Source: Angiostrongylus vasorum (taxonomy: Eukaryota > Nematoda > Chromadorea > Rhabditida > Metastrongylidae). Taken from it: a stretch of 64,000 nucleotides of DNA. The position numbers and the translations under genes are program-made. The stretch spans positions 1,240,001 through 1,304,000 of the forward strand of contig JADANN010000468.1 of NCBI GenBank assembly GCA_018806985.1, written 5' to 3'. Below are positions 1-10,944 of the stretch, piece by piece (within the stretch, counting starts at the first letter, position 1; each line of letters opens with the position of its first letter). Under the pieces are notes generated by a model that was not told the origin of the DNA, did no database searches, and saw only the letters and a program-made list of their open reading frames with translations.

Positions 1-190
1 TACCTGGGCTTTATAATGACTCGCTCTGGCTACGGAAGTATCCAGCCAGTGCTACTATCCTCCCAGACAAGTCTGATATCAATTTGCAGACCACGGAGAG
101 TTGGAGGGCTCGTTGGACTTGGGGGCGCGGGGGATCGATCACATGTGTATTGCAGGGCGCATCTCGACCACTGCGCTGCACTCACCACTG
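1..190 (-). repeat. SINE-A copy, cut by window edge
   Basis: Reverse-strand copy of the commonest repeat here. In sense orientation SINE-A has a tRNA-like head (box A like TGGCGCAGTGGTCGGAGG, box B like GGGATCGATCCC), then a central block ending AATTGGTACCAGACTTG, then a unique tail through GATATGCATTCAATCACC ending in GAGAGCTTTATCC. This copy keeps head and core but is truncated at position 1. Confidence 0.75.
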
Positions 191-569
191 GCCTTTGCAA
201 AAAAAAATGCATAACTATGTAATTTTTTTAGGAAATTGTGGGATTAATTATCCAATTCCTCATTATTGCGTTCGAGGATAAAGCTCTTTCTTCGAGTACA
301 GCTTTTTTAGTCAAGATCAAGAAGAAAATTGTACATTGCCAGAACAATTTCTGAGATTTTCTGAAACCCCCTTCGCTTAATTACAAAAGTTGCTGATCGT
401 TTTCGTTGTTTAGTTTAAAATATTTTCATTAATGAACAAAAACAACAGATCAATAAATCAATAAGCTCTTAAAACAGCAGTCCAGTCTATACGAATAAAT
501 CTCATTCGTTCACTTCAGTTGTTCTAGTGGTATTTCTCTCAAATGGTTGTCTTAAACTTCCAGGCGCAA

Positions 570-860
570 TCTACAGTAGTGCATGTAGCGAAATGGTAGA
601 GGTGGCCTAGAAAGCACTTTGTGATCGTTGGTTCGATCGGCTTCCCAAGCAAACCGCTTCCTATAATTCTCAAGGTTGCATCAGTGGGTGTCAGATTTGT
701 GTGCGCGAATAGAAAAACGCATCTTGATACATCAGTGGGCTTCGATAAGTCACTGTATAGATTTTATATTCACTCAACCCCATTTGTGACGGTACGAATG
801 GGGTCAAATGAGTAGTGCGACCCTCAGGAGTTGACCAATGTAGAACGCTTAATCCTTTGT
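570..860 (+). repeat. Diverged SINE-A-like copy
   Basis: A tRNA-like head lies at about 585-655: box A-like TAGCGAAATGGTAGAGG and box B-like TTGGTTCGATCGG. The downstream part (ACATCAGTGGGC, ACGAATGGGGTCAAATG) matches the variant tail seen again near 21,200. The core is poorly preserved. Confidence 0.5.
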
Positions 861-1297
861 GCTTTTTTCATTCAACACCAGATTTCTCAGCGAAATCACC
901 AACTTCATCTGATGATGTTTGGAATCTATGATCTACATGGTTCATCAAAACTTCAACATTACCACCTTCATAGTGACTTGTCGAATTCATGTTGCTCAAC
1001 GATTATTGCATTTTCGATCCGGTCCCTGCAATTATTCTCTAGAACCATTGTCCTCTGAGCTACTTGCTTAATGACGTTGACCTCTTTTTGTGTTTTTTAT
1101 TTTTTAAATTGCAAAACCACAAAGGATTAAGGCATTTAATCACCATGTTGAGTGCTTAATTGTGAAAACGAAGCTTTTTGTTTGGCTTTCAGTGCTGTTT
1201 TTTTGCTCTGACATTAACTTTCAACACATTCTTACTACTTAGCACGCACAGAAAGCAGCGAAATATCAAAATGCATTCCTGCTTTTGAACATGGGGA

Positions 1298-1580
1298 TAA
1301 AGGATAAAGGACAAAGCCCTCGCCGTTGATCAATCCCTGAGGGATGCGCCATGCATTCGACTTCATTAAACATCGTTTGGAGGTGCTTGAATGCGTATCT
1401 GGGCTTAACAATGACTCGCTGTGGCCTACCGATGTATTGAGCCAATGCTGCTATCCTCCCAGACAAGTCTGGCACCAATTTGCCGACTCTGGAAGGATGG
1501 AGATCTTGGTGGGCTATGGGCACGAGGATCGATTCCACGTGTGTGTTGCAGGCGCCTCCGACCACTGCTCCAAACGCACC
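1298..1580 (-). repeat. SINE-A copy, near full length
   Basis: Near-complete reverse copy: tail (TTGATCAATCCCTGAGGGA on +), the CATGCATTCGACTTCATTAA block, the core CAGACAAGTCTGGCACC, and the tRNA-like head at the high-coordinate end. Open frames here on both strands are shadows of this repeat. Confidence 0.8.
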
Positions 1581-1829
1581 CAGGCGAACATGAGGACAAT
1601 GAATAGTAGATCACCAAGTAAAATAGATAATTATTTCCACGATAAAATTACCCTTGTGAACTTCATCTACGAATTAGTCTACCGGAGCACAACGTACATT
1701 GACCAGTGTTCATGTCATTTACGGACAAGCCCCTGACGTTATTTTCACTAACACGATCACGCTGAATTGATTCGACCAATTTTTTATGATGTTGTCGAAA
1801 TCTTCGATTTATATCTACGCTTCCTCTTA

Positions 1830-2560
1830 TATGTGATTCCGAACTACAACTCTGAACGCGGTATCCACCTGGATACTGCAGAGACACACGTGTAGGGCGC
1901 ATTCCCTGCATCGCCCTGTCGTGCTGTTGATCGTAGAGTGACGTGGACGGACGCCAGTAAATCTTCCATTTCTCCTTATCGCGTGCAAAAGTAGCCCAGT
2001 GGATTTTGTTCGCTGTAGGGACTCGTTGAGCATCATATCTTTCTTCTAGGGTTTTCGTGAAGAACTCTGACCAACAGTTGGTAATCTTTCTGCTGTACGT
2101 TAGACATCGCTAGTAATTCAGTCACTTACTGCTCTTGTCCATCGGTAGTCCTTTATACACATTACGTGTCCAGTCACTTTATCTTCGGCAAGTAGGTACA
2201 CAACGTCCAAATATGCAGAGACCCTTTTCTCGGTCGAGCGCTACCTTTTAAACCTTCTTCAGTAATCATATCCACCGCATTTCGAAATGTTGTTGTTCTC
2301 CAGACATCACTTGAGGCAAGGTATCTTTAGAGTTCGCTAATCATGTTCATCTATGACGATAGTCTAACATGGTTTGTTTCGACCATCGTGCCCATCTTTG
2401 TAATACTCTCTTCATACCACGTACGGATTTCATTGCTCGAGATTTTTCGGTTTCCTTCTAGGGAACATTTATCGTCGTCGTTATCTTCAGCGAACGAGGG
2501 CTCGTTGGATAAACGGCAAATTTTTGTCTCAGCTATCTCAATAAGATCGTCAGAAATTAG
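1830..2560 (-). mobile_element. 3' remnant of an RTE-type non-LTR retrotransposon
   Basis: On the minus strand the stretch encodes a broken version of the C-terminal end of the RTE polyprotein, including a 'MMLNESLQR' segment that reappears as 'MMLNESLER' in the better element at 48.5-51.3 kb. The + strand text 2,045-2,200 aligns by eye with 48,715-48,850 (TTTTCGTGAAGAAC, CTCTTGTCCAT, ATTACGTGTCCAGTC). Frameshifts and stops show it is dead. Confidence 0.6.
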
Positions 2561-3240
2561 CTATCCCTAGTTTCTTTCCATCGTAAAATAGTAATAGATC
2601 CGGCTCCTTATAATCTTCCTGATCTATTGCTCCTACGACTCATCCTTTGATGATGGAAATCCGGACTAATCTGGGAATGATTGCGCTATGACGTTTACGA
2701 GCATTAGGAGTATTATCGGCGATTTCGTAAAGCGGCTTAAATTTTACAATTAATCACCGCTCAAATTTTTGCAAATATTTTTCGAAAAAAAAGGCTGGAC
2801 CGTTAGAAGCTTTCATCATGGCGTTGGCGCTCGCAACACAGAGGAGAAAGTTCGGTGCAGTGTGCAGGATCCCATATAACATCGACGTTCACTCTACAAG
2901 AGAAGAATTTTGTCTGTAAGGAGACCAATGTTGTTCTGGAACTGACTCTTTAGGCAAACAAGTTTTTTAATCAACCAGGAATGAACGGATAATTCTGGTA
3001 AAACTGTGAATAATCAGAGATTTCGCTGAACGATACGAAAAAATTTCAGGATTCCCTCATTCTTCCACTTTCATATTGCTCGACCCATAAGAGTCAACAC
3101 GTGGTTGTCAAGTTGTCCTTCACGGAAATCATCAAGTATTCCAGTTACTACTAACCTATTTATCTGAAACTTACCTTTCTTCAGTTATACCCGTAGATAG
3201 GTAGGGTCGATGCCTCCATTATTTTTTACGCAATCCGTCC
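2560..3240. other. No recognisable gene
   Basis: AT-rich sequence without exon-like frames bounded by splice signals. The first part may be further decayed RTE sequence; I see nothing else supportable. Confidence 0.4.
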
Positions 3241-3605
3241 TTCACATCTACTGCACCGATCCCTAGAACTTCTCGCATTCGATTCGTTTCTTTGCACCCA
3301 TCATCTGCGATTGTCTTCCGACTTCTTTCTGGTAGCTTCGGCTGCTGCTTGAGGATTTTCCTTTCGTTATCAACGTCGTTGAAAGCTGGTCAATTCCATT
3401 CTCCCTGGAATCTTGGGGTAGCTGGGCTTAATCGCTCCCACCTAGATTGCAAAGAGTGAACTTTTCCTAGACAAGTCAGATACCACTTTCCCCACCCCGG
3501 AGGGATGAGAGGCTTGGCGAGACCGGTAAGGAGTAGAACCGACACCGTCCTCGTTATGATCAACATCATTACCACTGTGCTACTCCTCTCCCACCTCAGT
3601 CTTGT
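3240..3605 (-). repeat. SINE-C copy (second core-bearing tRNA SINE family)
   Basis: In sense orientation SINE-C has a tRNA-like head (GTAGCACAGTGGTAATGATG ... GTCGGTTCTACTCC), a central block homologous to that of SINE-A (CTCGCCAAGCCTCTCATCC through the degraded GGTACCAGACTTGTCTGG), and a family-specific tail (CAGCAGCCGAAG, ATGGGTGCAAAGAAACGAATC). The tail does not resemble SINE-A. Confidence 0.65.
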
Positions 3606-4400
3606 CCTTAGGTAGATAGGTCAAAGCCTTCATTGTGGAGTTAGATAATATGGAATCAAGCAGTGAAGCGATGAAAATCAAAAGGTAAATATTCAGAATA
3701 GGTCAATTTCTTTTCAACGGTAGATTTCAAATCTGAACGTCAAAGCCACGAACAAATTGGCATTTAGGACAACCGTTATGTTTACAAGGGCAATGACACA
3801 TAAGCCAATTAGCGGTTGCTTGCGAAAAAATGATTGATGGATGAGAATCCTGATTTTTCCTACATAGTAATGTCAAACAGTAGTGTTTGCTCCTTGGCTT
3901 TGTCTACTAGAAAAACGTCTTATAATGAAACTAAATGGTATCTTTTGGTCATCTGTGTTATCTATAATCTCATCAATCTCGTGACTCAAATGAGTTGCGA
4001 CTAAAGTCTCCGTTCGTCTCTGCCGCCGGTATGATTACTCAGTGGCGCTTGCTTTTTGTAGGACACGAAGAACATCATATTTTTTGTGTAGAAGTTCTTT
4101 ATTTTTACCATTTTTGTGCAAATGAGAGCCCTGGTGGCTCAAGCGCTAATCTTGAGTTTGGCTACATTCACTCGTTCTCCCGGGGTTGTCACGAGGTTGA
4201 GTTAGGCGTAACCTTGAATCTTTTAATGCCCTTTTTAGCAACTTATTACATGTTGTGACTTTTAAACCTGCAGTATAAAACTGACATACAGTTAGACGAG
4301 CTGCAGCAAAAGGAAAAAGCTTATCTGCTGATTCAAACTGCATCTAACGGCAAGTAGCTAATCACCTAGTTCGGAGTTAAAACCTATCGGTGACTTGCTA
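3605..4400. other. No recognisable gene
   Basis: AT-rich spacer. Open frames at 3,995-4,258 (+) and 4,146-4,343 (-) overlap on opposite strands, have no recognisable domain and no clear splice context, and are treated as chance. Confidence 0.4.
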
Positions 4401-4715
4401 TATAGCCTTTACTCTAACCGCCCCAAAATCTTTTAACTGAATACTTGGACGGTCCGTCCTCAAGGGTTGTGCAGGTCCCAGCATATTCTCTACTTTTCGC
4501 AGTTTTGCTGGTTTAGCCATTGTGTTTCTCCAGAGTCGTAGATCCTGGTATCGGTTTACTCTTAGCTGGATTTCCTGATGGAAACGCTGGACTCCTTCTC
4601 GGCTTGGGAGACCTTGCCGAATGAGGATGATTCCCCCTCGCTGTACATCGCAGCCCGGCACCCAGGAACACCTCCCAGCCACGATGAGGCAGTGAACCGT
4701 TGGGACGGAATCTTT
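4400..4715 (-). repeat. Repeat family B copy
   Basis: Family B in sense orientation starts near GGTTTACCACCTCATCGTGG, carries GAGTAAACCAATACCAGGAT and GGGAACCACAATGGCTAAAC, and ends ACGGGCCGTCCAAGTATCC. This copy is reversed. No coding capacity and no tRNA-like boxes were seen, so it is probably a non-autonomous element of unknown parentage. Confidence 0.65.
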
Positions 4716-4784
4716 AGCAGTAGGAGGAAAAAAAACTAATTCGAATTCGAATCGCAAAATAATTACAAAGAATGAGTATTAGAC

Positions 4785-5076
4785 TTATTTTACTGGAAAT
4801 TTGGTAATTGAATAAAATTCCCTTCTAATGAAGTCACGAAACAACCCAGCAAAGGCTTTCGGAGTCGTTGTCTTTGGAAACCATGGGCTCTCATTAAGCG
4901 AAGAAAGATCCACTTGTGTTGAGGTTTTGACCACAACGGTGGTGATTCCTGACAATGTTTTACCTTCACCTGAGCTTCTCATGAAAACGTCGGACTTCAT
5001 CCTACTTTGCGAGGCTGCGCTGAATGGCGTACCCAGACGCGCATGCAATAAAAAACAAAGAACATCTAAAATCTGA
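4785..5076. other. Paired open frames on both strands, unassigned
   Basis: A minus-strand frame of 87 codons and a plus-strand frame of 82 codons overlap here. Neither shows a recognisable domain, signal peptide or adjoining exons. The minus frame has the more protein-like composition (Ser/Thr-rich) and could be a decayed repeat or exon. No function is proposed. Confidence 0.2.
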
Positions 5077-5194
5077 ATGGATTAGATTATAGACAACAGA
5101 CCTTCTATTCCGAAAATCGACTTTCCTTTTTATTTCAGTATGATTAGTCGACATCTCAACACCTTGGATTGTTTGGCTAACACGAGATTGATAA

Positions 5195-5665
5195 ACAGAC
5201 TTGTTTGGCTAACATTTCGACGTCTTCGTCTTAATCAAAACCGATGATCGGAGTCGACGCCTCAGAGTTGTTCGTCTTCCCGATGTGGCGTCTTTGTAGT
5301 TGTATTGGGTCGGATCTTCTTCAGAAGAGCACCGTTCGAAGGAAGCAAGCTCACCCAGGAGCGTCTTATTATAAAGGGCAGTTGGTGTTGGTTGTGATTG
5401 TCCGGTGATAATAATTTGTTTTCCAACGGGTAATCCATCGTGCAGCAATCTGTATAACATTAGCTGCAAGTCAATTATTTTCAAATTTTCGACTGTTAAG
5501 TTAACATGAGGTTGAAAACGGTTTCAGCTAACATATCGATGTCTTCATTGACCCTTGTAGTGTTCACAAGAATCTGTCCTCTGACTTCTCTCGTCACTGG
5601 TCTGTTATCTTACGCCCTCTGACAAGACCTGTTTTAGTAGATAAACAGGAAGCACGAGTAGAAAA
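5195..5665 (-). repeat. Two related terminal-type repeats in the same orientation
   Basis: The motif GCTAACATTTCGACGTCTTC at about 5,212 recurs as GCTAACATATCGATGTCTTC at about 5,528, roughly 316 bp apart. On the minus strand both read GAAGAC(G/A)TCGA(A/T)ATGTTAGC, reminiscent of the terminal motif of the Penelope-like elements in this window (GAAGGCG...CGAAACGTCAGC). A minus-strand open frame lies between them. Assignment as a second Penelope-like family is tentative. Confidence 0.3.
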
Positions 5666-6009
5666 GCTTCGAGAAATTTAATTTGTCAGGTAAATCGAAT
5701 CTTCGTCAAAATCCTGTTTTCTGATCCACGATAAGGGCGCGACAACGTCGTCTATGGCGTTCATCACGGAAACGTCCCTTCTGCTCTGCCGACAGCCGTT
5801 CGTCGTAGGCTTAGAATTCCTTTGAATTGCACTGATTTCCTAATTTTGGAAGATATTACGAAAGTTGCCATATCACTCGACTAACTCTTTCGTTACGAAG
5901 CTGGTTTTTCGATGGCAACAGAACTGTAGAACAAGAAAAACTTGATTGGATATGGAAAAGACTTGTCTCCATTACAAGTTATAAATTCTGCTTTCATTTC
6001 CACAAAAAA

Positions 6010-6180
6010 AAGCTGAAAAAGAAACCTGGATAGCTTCTGTAATGCTGAGATATTTGCAAGACTCCGGACCGCAGGTGTCTGCTGTGGGGAATGAACGCGC
6101 TATTTGTCCTTTCCGGGAGTAACGCGTTCACCACCACAGCATATATTTCGCAACATAACCTGCCGTTAAAAAGAATAGGC
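6010..6180 (-). repeat. SINE-D copy
   Basis: SINE-D in sense orientation has a tRNA-like head (TGGTGTGGTGGTGAACGCG then a CGTTCGTTCCC-like box B), the body GTTTTGCAAATATCTCAGC, and a tail ATACCCTGCCGT-A-rich-GGCAGTAAATAA. Here it is reversed: TGCTGAGATATTTGCAAGA then AACGCGTTCACCACCACA. Confidence 0.6.
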
Positions 6181-6238
6181 AGTAAATAAAAATGTTAAGA
6201 AATCCGGAGATTTCAAATGTCCAAGGAATGACATAATT

Positions 6239-6302
6239 AGTGAGCCCTATGCAGGATCGAACCTGCACCGTGCTCATGATGAGCCACATCACCACCACTG
6301 TT
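6239..6302 (-). repeat. tRNA-like relic (SINE head)
   Basis: The minus strand gives a box A-like GTGGTGGTGATGTGGC and a nearly ideal box B GCAGGTTCGATCCTGC with a paired T-arm. The anticodon arm and acceptor stem do not complete a functional tRNA, so it is read as a SINE head or tRNA pseudogene. Confidence 0.5.
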
Positions 6303-6304
6303 TT

Positions 6305-7027
6305 AACTCTCCTCCCTGTTCAAAATAGGATTTTAGCGAAGAAGTACGATTTGTAACTCTTTAGAAAATTGAAACTTCTTTATAGTAAGGGGGAAATGAG
6401 AGGCGTATCTTGTAGCCAACAATCTCCACATTGTAGCAGTTTTTATTTCAAGCAAGAAAATTCAGTAAAATATGAGATATGTCACTACAAAGTTAAAAGT
6501 GGCTACAATTTCCACGTCGTGCACATTGAGATCAATGTTCACGGTTGCGAATTTTTCAATGAGTGTGATAAACGAAGCCTTGAAGTTGTTCCTGTTTTCC
6601 TTTAGCAGCTTTCTCAGCGAAAAGTCATGTGATCGTGAAATTCGTGGATTTCACAGAGGTTTTTCTTTATTTGGCAACGTTTGACAAGAATTTGAAATCT
6701 CCTCAATGTAGTGGTTGAATCCATGAGGGTTTTCAGGCCAGCATTACTCCGTCAAACGCGTAACTGCTGAAGTTGGACTGATAGCCATCAGTTGATCTAG
6801 GCATATGCATCATTGTGAAATCCATTGCTAAGTCGCTTCATGAGTTACCACTTTAACATTCACAGAATTATGCATAGACTAGCATGCGTGTACAGCAATG
6901 TTTGCAAAGGGATCACACTTTGTCATGCAATACACCCATAGTCATTGGTTTTATCTCACAGACTCAGTAACTCTTAATCCGCTTAATTTGTACTGGATTT
7001 GTCAAGGAGGATAAATCACAATCAGAT
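6305..7027. other. No recognisable gene
   Basis: Two short overlapping + frames (6,369-6,684) lack domain motifs and convincing splice neighbours. Nothing else is supported. Confidence 0.4.
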
Positions 7028-7155
7028 GATACATCGGTAGGCTCCTAAAAGTTAAGCATACGGCAAATATGCATTTACTCACTCTACGATGCTTGATGAA
7101 GTCGTATGCATGGCGCATTCCCCAGTAATTGATCAACGCTGTAAGCTTTATCTTT
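7028..7155 (+). repeat. SINE-A, 3' half only
   Basis: Retains GATACATCGGTAGGC, AAATATGCATTTACTC, GATGAAGTCGTATGCATGG and the end TAAGCTTTATC. The head and core are absent. Confidence 0.65.
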
Positions 7156-7902
7156 CGTCGTAGGTTGGTGTTCGGATCACGTTCATTATTTCTTCGGTGA
7201 TCCCTCATAAACCTGTCCACGTGGTTTCAATGAAGATTCTACGATAGCCGAAACATTGTCCATCGATCACCAAGAAGTTTGTGATGTTTGTGTACGGAAG
7301 TTGTTTCCTTGAAAGTACTCACTGCATGCAATAAGTGCCTTAGCAATACCTTTCGTTCATAATGGGACTCAGATGATATGACAGTGTTATCAAGTGCTAT
7401 CCATGTCTGCCCAATGCCATGGGCTTCTGTAAAAAGCGGCGTCTGATTGCATCTCCACGATAGACGCAGACGTTGCCCAAGCAACCTCCAAAAGTGCTCC
7501 CAGAGGCTGAATAACTTTTTTTCAAACGTCATTTTTTTTATCACAGAATATTTCAACATTAAATCCTACATTCAACTTTCTATTAACCTCGGCATTGATC
7601 AAGTAATTCTTCGTATTCTTTTTGAGCAGACACGAGGTGTTATTTTTATTCTTTATTCACGAACAAGCTGACGTTTCGGCGGATTTCGCCTTCCTCAGTG
7701 CCTGGAAAGGTCAAGTTGACTGCAATCTATTCGGCCAAACACCTCCATAACCAAACAGAGAAAACGCTGAACCAAGAGTAATCAATGACACAGAATAGCT
7801 CGTCTTTGCACACTCACCGCTTTCTATGAGGCTTCCACTGAGAATGTCGCGTGGAGACCAACCGCACAGAATTCACATGGAAGCGTAATATGCCCCCTCC
7901 CA

Positions 7903-8105
7903 TCAAAATAACAGCCATATATACTGCCCAATATCACGCGTGATAATGAGGCATTCTTCCCTGCGGTTCATTTTCGGATTTTTGGAATTGATCCAGAACG
8001 CCTCGAGAGTTTTGCGCGCTTGTGTTCGTGATTCCCGTGCGAGGATCTTGACCTGTACTTCATAGTCCTCCGCGTTATGTCTCTGGGTCCTATGCGTGCC
8101 TAGTG
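7903..8105 (-). pseudogene. C-terminal tail of Penelope-like ORF, left arm
   Basis: The minus-strand frame reads through 'TLEAFWINSKNPKMNRREE' to a stop at 7,903. It matches the + strand tail at 8,330-8,512 and again the frame at 63,588-63,812. It is the tail of the element's polyprotein and is only a remnant. Confidence 0.6.
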
Positions 8106-8290
8106 GGTTAGTGGTATATGACCGCCTATGTGCAACGCAAAATTGTATAATTTGCCCTAATGGTAGAGACTGTGATTTCATGAGCTCAGGCACAGTTTAT
8201 CTGATCTCCTGTAAGTCGTGCGGAGACGAATACATTGGCGAAACGGGTAGGCCACTCTGCGTCCGCATAAAAGAAACACCTAGTCGGTAA
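8106..8290 (+). pseudogene. GIY-YIG endonuclease fragment of Penelope-like element
   Basis: The + frame encodes a Cys-rich segment (C-x2-C, then 'GTVYLISCKSCG'), followed by the GIY-YIG core region 'YIGETGRPLCVRIKE', where YIG, the downstream Arg and the R-I-K-E helix are the recognisable parts. In this family the domain nicks target DNA for reverse transcription. The frame closes at a stop at 8,290; the expected 'HLVGKRKPN' continuation is found in another frame and at 63,580, so this copy is frameshifted. Confidence 0.7.
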
Positions 8291-8715
8291 ACGTAAACCA
8301 AATACCCCACTAGGCACGCATAGGGACCCAGAGACATAGCGGCGAGGACTTTTGAAGTACGTGTCACGATCCTCGCGCAGAAATCGAGAACACAAGCGCG
8401 CAAAAACTCTCGAGGCGTTCTGGATTAATTCCAGAAATCCGAAGATGAACAGCAGGGAAGAATGCCTCATTATTACGCGTGGTATTGGACAGTATATATG
8501 GCTGTTATTTTGATGGGAGGGGCATATTACGATTCCATGTGAACTCTGTGCGGTTGGTCTCCAGGTGAAATATTTAGTGGAAGACTCATAGAAAGCGGTG
8601 AGTGTGCAAAGAAGCTATTTTGTGTTCGATGTGATTAAAATCTAGGTTTAGCGTTTTCTCTGTTTGGTTATGGAGGTGTCTGGCCGAATAGATTGCTGTC
8701 AACTTGACCTTTCCA

Positions 8716-8750
8716 GGCTCTGAGGAAGGCGAAATCCGCCGAAACGTCAG
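8716..8750 (+). ncRNA. Hammerhead-like ribozyme core motif in Penelope-like terminus
   Basis: CTGAGGA (8,720-8,726) is followed by a hairpin GGCG/CGCC (8,728-8,731 with 8,737-8,740) and GAAAC (8,741-8,745), then GTC. This is the box order CUGANGA - stem II - GAAA of a hammerhead, and such ribozymes are known in Penelope-like element termini. An unpaired A before stem II and the lack of an obvious closed stem I or III weaken the case. The mirror copy is at 7,672-7,698 on -. Confidence 0.4.
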
Positions 8751-8989
8751 CTTGTTCGTGAATAAAGAATAAAAATAACACTTCGTGTTTGCTCAATAAG
8801 AATACGAAGAATTTCAACATTAATTTACTTGTCCGTCTCAGACTTTACTCTCCGATTCTCTTTGTTTTCATATATTATCTAGTCTACTTGGCTTTTTTTC
8901 TGCAATCGTCATCGATTTCCTCTCTTGGATTCATTCATCACTATGAATCACTGGAAAGTACATGGACGTGAACTGTTACCACTTAGATC

Positions 8990-9365
8990 AAGTAATGTCT
9001 GCGTCTAATTCGCCGATCAGACCCTCATGCCGTGGCAACGAAATCTCTTGAGCCTCTTATTTTCTATAAGCTTGGTAAACTAGCATTAGTTCTCTCCGGG
9101 AAATGCTTCCGCCGATCCGTAAAGTCCGGCAACAGTTTCTGCCGTGAAGAGTCGGAAACGCTGGAACGGACTTTCATGACAGCTATCCCATCATTCTAGC
9201 AGGAATCAAATTGACCGGCAAGGTCACAAAGAATACGAAGCCCCCTCTTCAACAGACAGCCGACTCAAGTGCTAATCCAAAGGCGTTTGTAAATGGACGC
9301 GAGACAACGAATCAAGAGAAGTGCTGGGATCAGCAGAATACGTGGAGCGGGCTCATATTAATAAA
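8990..9365 (+). repeat. Probable decayed SINE-C
   Basis: The end (GACGCGAGACAACGAATC, AGAAGTGCTGGGATCAGCAG) matches the SINE-C tail. The head and core are not recognisable. Confidence 0.35.
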
Positions 9366-9987
9366 AGCAGAAGATGAAATGGTCTAAAAAACAAGGAAAA
9401 AGTTTTCGATTGCTGAAGATTCTAGTCGAAAATTTGTTCTATATTCAGCTTTCGAAGTCACATGATATTTTTCAATGTCGGCTTGAACTGGAACTACTTA
9501 ACGTTAAGCTACACAACAGGATCCCGTTACCAGTCCTTGTCACATATGAGAAGTTAAGTTATAAATTTCCAATAAATTTAAGACAGAAGGGTACAAGGGT
9601 GGCAAGAGGATAGACCGATGATGGGCTGGCGAATCGGGGGCTCTAAGCAACGAATCTCTGCTCCGTCCACTTTCCGCGGCTTTGGATTGTGCTATGGAGC
9701 AAGTATATAACTTTAAGGAGATATTACAAATACAAAAAATTAGAAACTAAGGTACACGAGACGATGCGTCCGTAGAAAAATGTTGCAAACATCGCAAAGA
9801 CATCTGTCGATATTTGATTTGAATGAAGGTATAAACCCAATTTAATCGTCTTATTTCTCTCAAAGCTTGTAATAAGTCGGTCGATGATGGACCTTTCAAT
9901 CTTTCATTTCGTCAATTGATTAATTTGTCAGAACTAAAACTAATCAATGCTTTTATGCACTCGATCAATTAAATTATTCTTCTGTTG

Positions 9988-10263
9988 GGCGCGTGTGGCG
10001 CCGTGGTCGGAGGCGCCCTACAACACACACGTGGAATCGGTCCCCGCACCCATGGCCCACCAAGCTTTCCATTCCTCCGTGGTCGGCAAATTGGTACCAG
10101 ACTTGTCTTGAGGATAGCAGCACTGACTCGATAGATCGGTAGGCCACCCCGAGTCATTGTAAAGGCCAGATATGCATTCAAGCACCTCCAAACGATGCTT
10201 AATGAAGTCGAATGCATGGCGCATCTCTCTGAGATTGATCAATGCTGAGAGCTTTTTTTATCC
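9988..10263 (+). repeat. SINE-A, full-length type copy
   Basis: A good reference copy: head GCGCGTGTGGCGCCGTGGTC with box A, box B region GTGGAATCGGTCCCCGC, core AAATTGGTACCAGACTTGTC, middle GATCGGTAGGCCACC, body GCCAGATATGCATTCAAGC, and end CTGAGAGC followed by a T run. The two minus-strand open frames here are shadows. Confidence 0.85.
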
Positions 10264-10944
10264 TTTATTCTTCTGTCGGATCTGACTAACTACGTTATAT
10301 GTTATATATTCAGTATTACATACCAGATTCCAGGTCTCTTGATTTCTTTACAAGCGGTGCTGAACTGTTTGAAACACGATTAAACCAATTTTTTAATTAG
10401 CTGTCCAGTAAATTATTTCTTTGCTGGTCTTTTTATCCCAGCTGTTTCTTTGACGCGTATAGGTTAACGTGTCTGTTCAGTTTTTATTCCTGTTTATACA
10501 GTTACTTGCTTAAGCAGCTGGTTGTCCCCAATAAATAATGTTTAACCAACAGTATAAAAGTGATATTTGGCGCGAAAAGCCTTCTATTTGCGGCAAATGG
10601 TTTGCTAAACAACCACCCACTCGTGGTTATTAGGAGTTCATGTAGTTTTAGATCATATTATAGCTGAAGGATGACTTTTTTTGGGTCTATAAAAAGTTTT
10701 GCGTAGTGCAAAGAACTGGTTAGAAGACGTAGTAGTAAAAAGTATCTGCTTCGCTTAGGTCATTCATATCATGGCTTCATCTTTCTCTCATTCTTTTCTC
10801 TTCTCACCTCATTCATCATTCACCTCAATCTCATACCGCATACCGTTCTCACCGATACTGTTAGCGCAAAGACGGTCTAAAAAGTTGCTGAAAAAAATTA
10901 TATTATTATAAATAAACTATTAAAAAGTGGAATTACGACAAGGA

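Larger units (their letters stand above)
7600..8815. mobile_element. Penelope-like element, inverted (head-to-head) copy
   Basis: The outer ~500 bp arms are imperfect inverted repeats: 7,614-8,100 reads outward on - and 8,290-8,810 on +, sharing GAACAAGCTGACGTTTCGGC and its complement. Each arm encodes the C-terminus of a retroelement protein (a conserved 'LEAFWIN' then 'NPKMN' then 'REECLIITR' segment), and the centre encodes a GIY-YIG nuclease fragment on +. A GIY-YIG endonuclease at the C-terminus with inverted, partly duplicated ends is characteristic of Penelope-like elements. No reverse transcriptase domain is present, so this copy is 5'-truncated and non-autonomous. Confidence 0.75.

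Noticed and set aside
6239..6302. Functional tRNA gene
   Set aside because: Box A and box B are good, but no complete cloverleaf with a 7-bp acceptor stem can be drawn. The same applies to the heads at 585, 12,490, 14,700 and 43,915.
9969..10242. Two long overlapping minus-strand frames, one ending in Cys/Pro-rich sequence
   Set aside because: They lie wholly inside a SINE-A copy; the same frames recur in other copies (1,266-1,606, 16,458-16,757, 27,486-27,893, 59,324-59,743). In the last of these only the 5' end near 59,744-59,678 is a real exon.
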